A DNA stretch of 18,060 nt from positions 1 to 18,060 of the forward strand of contig CALFSY010000131.1 in assembly GCA_937916365.1 (NCBI GenBank), written 5' to 3'. The position numbers and the translations under genes were made by a program. Positions 14,741 through 18,060 of this stretch are shown here, piece after piece. The DNA is from an uncultured Jannaschia sp. (GTDB taxonomy: Bacteria; Pseudomonadota; Alphaproteobacteria; Rhodobacterales; Rhodobacteraceae). Within the stretch, counting starts at the first letter, position 1. Each line of letters starts with the position of its first letter. The notes under the pieces are model-generated. The model did not search any database, had not been told where the DNA came from, and worked only from the letters and a program-made list of their open reading frames with translations.

Positions 14741-15298
14741 ATGCCAAATGACCGTGGCCTTCGCGAGATTGGGCCAGACAAATCGCTTTTGCTGGTTGAC
14801 GATGATGACCCTTTTTTGCGGCGCTTGCAAAGGGCCATGGAAAAGCGCGGTTTCGAGGTTAATGTTGCAGATTCCGTTGCGGCAGGGCGGGCGATTGCAT
14901 TGGCCCACCCCCCGGCCTACGCGGTGATTGATCTGCGCCTAAAGGATGGCAATGGGTTAGATGTGGTTGAAACCCTGCGCGAATGCCGCCCAGATAGCCG
15001 GATTGTGATGTTGACGGGATATGGCGCCATCGCCACGGCGGTGGCGGCGGTTAAAATCGGCGCGACGGATTACCTGCCTAAACCGGCCGACGCAAACGAC
15101 ATTATTGCGGCCCTTTTATCCCAAGAGGAAGAAATGCCACCCCCGCCGGAAAATCCGATGTCCGCCGATCGCGTGCGTTGGGAACATATCCAACGTGTGT
15201 ATGAATTGTGTGATCGCAACGTATCGGAAACCGCGCGCCGATTAAACATGCACCGCCGCACGTTACAACGCATCCTGGCCAAACGATCGCCGCAGTAA
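14741..15298 (+). CDS. regA: RegA/PrrA/ActR redox response regulator
   Basis: A 185-residue response regulator of the RegA/PrrA/ActR group, which with the sensor kinase RegB/PrrB/ActS controls photosynthesis, respiration, nitrogen and carbon genes in response to redox state. The receiver domain (about 15-125) has the acidic pocket in LLVDDDDPF (Asp20-22), phospho-acceptor Asp64 in YAVIDLRLKDGNG, Thr92 in MLTGYG and Lys114 in YLPKP. A poly-proline hinge PPPPENP (133-139) leads to a Fis-type helix-turn-helix, ETARRLNMHRRTLQRIL (163-179). Length matches PrrA/RegA. The ATG follows TAAGGAG by nine bases. The usual partner genes for the kinase and SenC/PrrC are not in the window, so regA is a stand-alone unit here. 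Confidence 0.95.
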   Translation: MPNDRGLREIGPDKSLLLVDDDDPFLRRLQRAMEKRGFEVNVADSVAAGRAIALAHPPAYAVIDLRLKDGNGLDVVETLRECRPDSRIVMLTGYGAIATAVAAVKIGATDYLPKPADANDIIAALLSQEEEMPPPPENPMSADRVRWEHIQRVYELCDRNVSETARRLNMHRRTLQRILAKRSPQ

Positions 15299-15544
15299 AA
15301 TAGAAACAGTTGTTCAAATAAAGTATCTAAAAATTTATCTAATTTTAATTGAAATTTACAATTAGTGGATCTGGAGTAATAGTTACGACATATTCGATAT
15401 TAACACAAAATGTAGTTATGCTCGAACTCGATTCGACTCAATACTGTATCAATAGTAGGAGGAATATCGTTTGGGCACAGCCGATTCGATGTCATTTCGC
15501 CCAAGCAATGATTAAAACTATCATCCTATTAGGGGGATTAATTA
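15299..15544. other. AT-rich intergenic stretch upstream of the small HTH gene
   Basis: The 246 bases after regA are clearly more AT-rich than the rest of the window, especially 15299-15365. They contain a 6-bp inverted repeat TAATTG/CAATTA (15346-15351, 15359-15364). At 15457-15462 there is a perfect AGGAGG followed eight bases later by TTG and a 14-codon open frame ending at 15515. No protein-coding gene of normal size is convincing here. The composition suggests acquired DNA or a regulatory region for the HTH gene. Confidence 0.5.
15471..15515 (+). CDS. Possible 14-codon upstream peptide (uORF)
   Basis: A TTG start at 15471 lies eight bases after a perfect AGGAGG (15457-15462) and opens a 14-codon frame ending in TAA at 15513-15515 (peptide read as fMet-GTADSMSFRPSND). 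It ends 29 bases before the HTH gene. The ribosome binding site is the strongest in the intergenic region, yet it serves no larger frame. It might be a leader peptide or translational control element. It may equally be a relic or chance. Confidence 0.25.
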   Translation: MGTADSMSFRPSND

Positions 15545-15748
15545 ATGATTGATCTATCTAGACTACCAACAAATCCAAACGAACCTGTCACGCCAATGTG
15601 TTTGGATGTGGCGAGAATGATTTGGGACTTGAAATTGCAGGGCCACAAACAAAGTCGTATTGCCGCGGCTCTTGACGTAAACCCTGGACGTGTTGCTGAG
15701 GTCTTGACTGGTCAAAGATACCCGGAAGCTCGTCCCGATTTTGTCTGA
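15545..15748 (+). CDS. Small helix-turn-helix protein, function unknown
   Basis: A 67-residue protein with one recognisable element: residues about 22-58 look like a three-helix HTH, with the core SRIAAALDVNPGRVAEVLTGQRYPEAR (37-63). Similar short proteins with an NxGRVxEVLtGkR pattern occur in alphaproteobacterial genomes and some mobile elements, but no function is established that I know of. AGGGGG at 15531-15536 is a strong ribosome binding site eight bases before the ATG at 15545. It lies in an AT-rich islet between two core genes and converges on proS. It could be a DNA-binding regulator or a cargo remnant of a small element. The coding call rests on the good start signal and the HTH pattern. 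Confidence 0.65.
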   Translation: MIDLSRLPTNPNEPVTPMCLDVARMIWDLKLQGHKQSRIAAALDVNPGRVAEVLTGQRYPEARPDFV

Positions 15749-15768
15749 TCTATTTAGATATATTGAAG

Positions 15769-15792
15769 ATAAAGTTTCACTTTATTAGTGAA
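15769..15792. terminator. Weak overlapping hairpins between the HTH gene and proS
   Basis: The 79 bases between the convergent genes hold two mutually exclusive small hairpins: ATAAAG/CTTTAT (15769-15774, 15780-15785) and TTCACT/AGTGAA (15776-15781, 15787-15792). Neither is GC-rich and neither has a clear T-run, so this is at best a weak bidirectional terminator. Confidence 0.25.
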
Positions 15793-15827
15793 TCATTCAC
15801 ACTTCATGCGATTAAGGCAGATTCTGA

Positions 15828-17174
15828 TTATACCGTCACTTGCGCCCCATACCGCGCGGCAACTTTCTCGACCACGCCCTCGGCGCTTAACGCCTCGCTG
15901 TCGCCTGTGCGGCGGTGGGTCAGTTCGACCTGACCTGCCGCTAAACCGCGGGGCCCCACCGTGATGCGCCAGGGCAGGCCGATCAAATCCATGGTGGCGA
16001 ATTTTGCGCCGGCGCGTTCCGCGCGGTCATCATACAGTGGCTCTAACCCCAGATCGGCAAACGCACGATACAAGGTTTCGCACGCGGCGTCGCACGCGGT
16101 ATCGCCCTGTTTCAAATTCACGATGCCCACATGGAATGGCGTTACGCCTTCGGGCCAAATGATGCCCGCCTCATCATGCGATGCCTCGATAATCGCACCC
16201 ACCAGGCGGCTGATCCCGATGCCGTGGGATCCCATGTGAACGGGCACGCGATTGCCGGTGTCGTCGGTGACCATGGCGCCCATGGCATCGGAATATTTTG
16301 TTCCGAAATAAAAGATTTGGCCAACCTCGATCCCCCGTGCGGTGCGTTGCCGTTCGGCAGGGATTTGGGCAAACAGGGCCGGATCATGTGTTTCATCCGT
16401 GCGGGCATAGCGGGCGGTAAACTCCTGCAAAACCGCCTGGCACTGCGCAGGATCGTCATAGTCAATGCGCCGGTCGCCAAACGTGAGGTCGGTAATCGCG
16501 CTGTCATAGAAAACCTCGCTTTCGCCGGTGTCAGCCAGCACCAGGAATTCGTGCGTGTTGTCCCCCCCAATCGGCCCTGAATCGGCGCGCATGGGAATGG
16601 CCTGCAACCCCATGCGTTCATAGGTGCGCAGATAACACACCAAATGCCGATTATACGCGTGCAGCGCGGCATCTTTCGTCAGATCGAAATTATAGCCGTC
16701 TTTCATCAAAAATTCGCGCCCCCGCATGACCCCAAACCGGGGGCGGATTTCATCGCGGAATTTCCATTGGATATGATAGAGCGTGAGCGGCAAATCCTTG
16801 TAACTGTTGATATGGGTGCGAAAAATATCGGTAATCAATTCTTCGTTGGTGGGCCCATATAACATATCGCGACCATGGCGATCTTGCACGCGCAACATTT
16901 CGGGGCCATAGGCGTCATAACGCCCCGATTCGCGCCACAGCTCCGCCGATTGCAGGGTGGGCATCAACATCGGGATATGCCCGGCGCGGGCCTGTTCTTC
17001 ATGCACGATCCGCTCAATCTTGCGCAAAACCTTATACCCTAGGGGCAGCCAGGCATAAATCCCCGCCGAGGTTTGTTTGATCAACCCCGCCCGCAGCATC
17101 AACCGATGGCTCACAATCTGTGCCTCGGACGGTGTTTCCTTTGAAACCGGCAGGAAATAGCGGGACAGGCGCAT
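15828..17174 (-). CDS. proS: Prolyl-tRNA synthetase, short alphaproteobacterial form
   Basis: A 448-residue class II synthetase that charges tRNA-Pro. The N-terminus reads MRLSRYFLPVSKETPSEA. Motif 1 lies in the region GYKVLRKIERIVHEEQARAG (about 47-66). Motif 2 is KFRDEIRPRFGVMRGREFLMKDGYNF (about 137-162), followed by the TxE-type ATP region (GPTNEE near 108-113). Motif 3 is GSHGIGISRLVGAII (about 322-336), and a normal anticodon-binding domain follows. The about 180-residue editing (INS) domain found between motifs 2 and 3 in most bacterial ProRS is absent, as is usual in alphaproteobacteria. The start is placed at MRLSRY (17174) because that is the family start and GAAAGG lies ten bases upstream. 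An in-frame GTG at 17192 would add six residues. It is divergent from the fasciclin gene. Confidence 0.97.
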   Translation of the reverse strand: MRLSRYFLPVSKETPSEAQIVSHRLMLRAGLIKQTSAGIYAWLPLGYKVLRKIERIVHEEQARAGHIPMLMPTLQSAELWRESGRYDAYGPEMLRVQDRHGRDMLYGPTNEELITDIFRTHINSYKDLPLTLYHIQWKFRDEIRPRFGVMRGREFLMKDGYNFDLTKDAALHAYNRHLVCYLRTYERMGLQAIPMRADSGPIGGDNTHEFLVLADTGESEVFYDSAITDLTFGDRRIDYDDPAQCQAVLQEFTARYARTDETHDPALFAQIPAERQRTARGIEVGQIFYFGTKYSDAMGAMVTDDTGNRVPVHMGSHGIGISRLVGAIIEASHDEAGIIWPEGVTPFHVGIVNLKQGDTACDAACETLYRAFADLGLEPLYDDRAERAGAKFATMDLIGLPWRITVGPRGLAAGQVELTHRRTGDSEALSAEGVVEKVAARYGAQVTV

Positions 17175-17287
17175 GGGTGGCGGGCCTTTCACGATTTAAG
17201 ATAACAATTCGTTTAGGGGAAAGGAGATAAGCCCACAAGATACCCCGCCAAGAACACCCCCCCTGCGCCATCCACCGCCGTTGCATT

Positions 17288-17302
17288 ATAGTGCGACACT
17301 AT
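17288..17302. promoter_or_regulatory. Inverted repeat ATAGTG-CGA-CACTAT in the proS/fasciclin intergenic region
   Basis: A perfect 6-bp inverted repeat with a three-base centre lies about 114 bases upstream of proS and 95 bases upstream of the fasciclin gene. It overlaps a second, wider symmetry GACA/TGTC (17295-17298, 17303-17306). It is a possible operator shared by the divergent genes. The regulator is not recognised. Confidence 0.35.
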
Positions 17303-17352
17303 TGTCATACCCACCGCGTTGAAGAGCATACCACGGGCGCTAGATCCCCCAT

Positions 17353-17366
17353 CATGTAGCTACATG
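17353..17366. promoter_or_regulatory. 14-bp perfect palindrome CATGTAGCTACATG upstream of the fasciclin gene
   Basis: The 14-bp sequence equals its own reverse complement and lies 30 bases before the fasciclin ATG, near where a promoter or 5' UTR would be. A symmetric site this long is typical of a dimeric regulator. I cannot name the regulator. Confidence 0.45.
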
Positions 17367-17396
17367 CCAACCCTAAATCTCTAAGGATTATAAGCC

Positions 17397-17912
17397 ATGT
17401 TCAAAACAAAACTTGCCGGCGCCCTAACCGCGGCGACCCTATGTGCGTCGGCCGCCACCGCAGATACCATCGTTGATATTGCCGCCGGGGATGAACGTTT
17501 TTCAACCCTGGTCGCCGCCGTAGGGGCCGCAGAATTGGCCGAGGCGCTTTCAGGGCCGGGGCCTTTTACAGTGTTTGCCCCCGTGAACCAGGCGTTTGAG
17601 GCCTTGCCCGAGGGCACGGTTGAAACCCTGTTACAACCGGAAAACCGCGATCAGTTGACCGCCGTTTTGTTGTATCATGTCGATGATCGGGAACTCACGT
17701 CTAATATGCTACCAGCGGGGTCAACACCCATTCGCCCGATGTTAGAGGATGCGCGCCTGTGCATCACGGCGGGTTCTGATGGCGTAACGATTGCCGATTC
17801 AACCGGTGAAGCCGCGAACGTTATCATCGCGGATATTCAGGCCGATAACGGCGTGATCCACGTAATTGATAAGGTGCTGTTGCCAGGCGAAACCTATCCT
17901 GCCTGCCATTAA
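17397..17912 (+). CDS. Secreted fasciclin (FAS1) domain protein
   Basis: A 171-residue protein with an N-terminal Sec signal peptide (basic MFKTK, hydrophobic core, cleavage likely after the ATA at about residue 22), followed by one FAS1 domain. FAS1 landmarks are the strand PGPFTVFAPVNQAFEALPEG near 53-73, LLYHVDDRELTSNML near 99-113 and the C-terminal NGVIHVIDKVLLP near 148-161. It should be periplasmic or extracellular. Bacterial FAS1 proteins are linked to adhesion or cell-surface interactions, but specific roles are mostly unknown. Two cysteines (about residue 122 and near the C-terminus) could form a disulfide. TAAGGA (17382-17387) lies nine bases before the ATG. Confidence 0.93.
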   Translation: MFKTKLAGALTAATLCASAATADTIVDIAAGDERFSTLVAAVGAAELAEALSGPGPFTVFAPVNQAFEALPEGTVETLLQPENRDQLTAVLLYHVDDRELTSNMLPAGSTPIRPMLEDARLCITAGSDGVTIADSTGEAANVIIADIQADNGVIHVIDKVLLPGETYPACH

Positions 17913-17936
17913 TTAACGGCTAGATAAAAACCAACG

Positions 17937-17998
17937 GCCCCAAACGTTTTAGGTCATCTTTCCATGCCTGCCACGAAAAATGAACGCGCGTTTGGGGC
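17937..17998. repeat. Inverted repeat GCCCCAAACG / CGTTTGGGGC in the 3' intergenic tail
   Basis: Two perfect 10-base arms (17937-17946 and 17989-17998) are separated by 42 bases. They lie 24 bases after the fasciclin stop, within the last 148 bases of the window, where I see no gene. The long spacer makes a simple terminator unlikely. It could be a structured RNA, paired regulator sites or a short mobile-repeat relic. Confidence 0.45.
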
Positions 17999-18060
17999 AA
18001 AGTTAGTAAAGCAAGTATCACACCCCACCTGCAAGCCGTGTGGAAAAAAGCATAGATATT

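Noticed and set aside
15349..15552. 67-codon frame in the AT-rich stretch, starting at TTG
   Set aside because: No ribosome binding site before the TTG, no recognisable domain, and it runs into the start of the well-supported HTH gene.
16131..16580. 149-codon plus-strand frame opposite proS
   Set aside because: Antisense to conserved ProRS motifs and without recognisable domains.
15828..17174. Truncation of proS because of its short length
   Set aside because: All catalytic motifs and the anticodon-binding domain are present; lack of the editing insertion is normal in alphaproteobacterial ProRS.

Overview
The window looks like a chromosomal segment from an alphaproteobacterium, most likely Rhodobacterales. 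Four things point there: a RegA/PrrA/ActR-type response regulator with its poly-proline linker and Fis-like helix-turn-helix; a short prolyl-tRNA synthetase without the large editing insertion; a tRNA-His with A73 and no encoded G-1; and a moderately GC-rich background with purine-rich ribosome binding sites. No transposase, integrase or CRISPR array was seen.

Positions 1-14405 are one plus-strand surface-polysaccharide cluster (O-antigen, capsule or exopolysaccharide), entered in the middle of its first gene. In order it encodes: an RmlC-like sugar epimerase (partial), an extended SDR, a CmcI-family methyltransferase-like enzyme, a hexapeptide acyltransferase, an unclassified GT-B-like protein, a GT2 glycosyltransferase, a block of four enzymes equivalent to WbpB, WbpD, WbpE and WbpI, a GT4-like glycosyltransferase, an AsnB-type amidotransferase, an EpsG/Wzy-like membrane polymerase, and a TviB-type UDP-HexNAc 6-dehydrogenase. 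Most genes touch or overlap, with six four-base stop/start overlaps, so the block is probably one translationally coupled operon. The dehydrogenase stands after a 69-bp gap and may have its own expression signals.

Together the dehydrogenase and the B-D-E-I block can carry UDP-GlcNAc through UDP-GlcNAcA, its 3-keto form, the 3-amino sugar and the 3-acetamido sugar to UDP-2,3-diacetamido-2,3-dideoxy-mannuronic acid (UDP-ManNAc3NAcA). AsnB could turn a uronic carboxylate into an amide. The first four genes probably make or decorate a second, deoxy or methylated or acylated, sugar whose other enzymes lie upstream. No Wzx flippase, initiating sugar-phosphate transferase or export gene is visible, so the cluster continues upstream or these lie elsewhere.

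Positions 14406-18060 are ordinary chromosome: tRNA-His(GTG), regA behind an AT-rich regulatory region with two hairpins, an AT-rich islet carrying a 67-aa HTH protein, proS on the minus strand, and divergently a secreted fasciclin (FAS1) protein behind a 14-bp perfect palindrome. An inverted repeat lies in the last 130 bases. I found no clearly new molecular system. The best leads are the predicted amidated diacetamido-uronic acid glycan, the unclassified GT-B-like gene, the SDR with a changed catalytic lysine, and the AT-rich islet.
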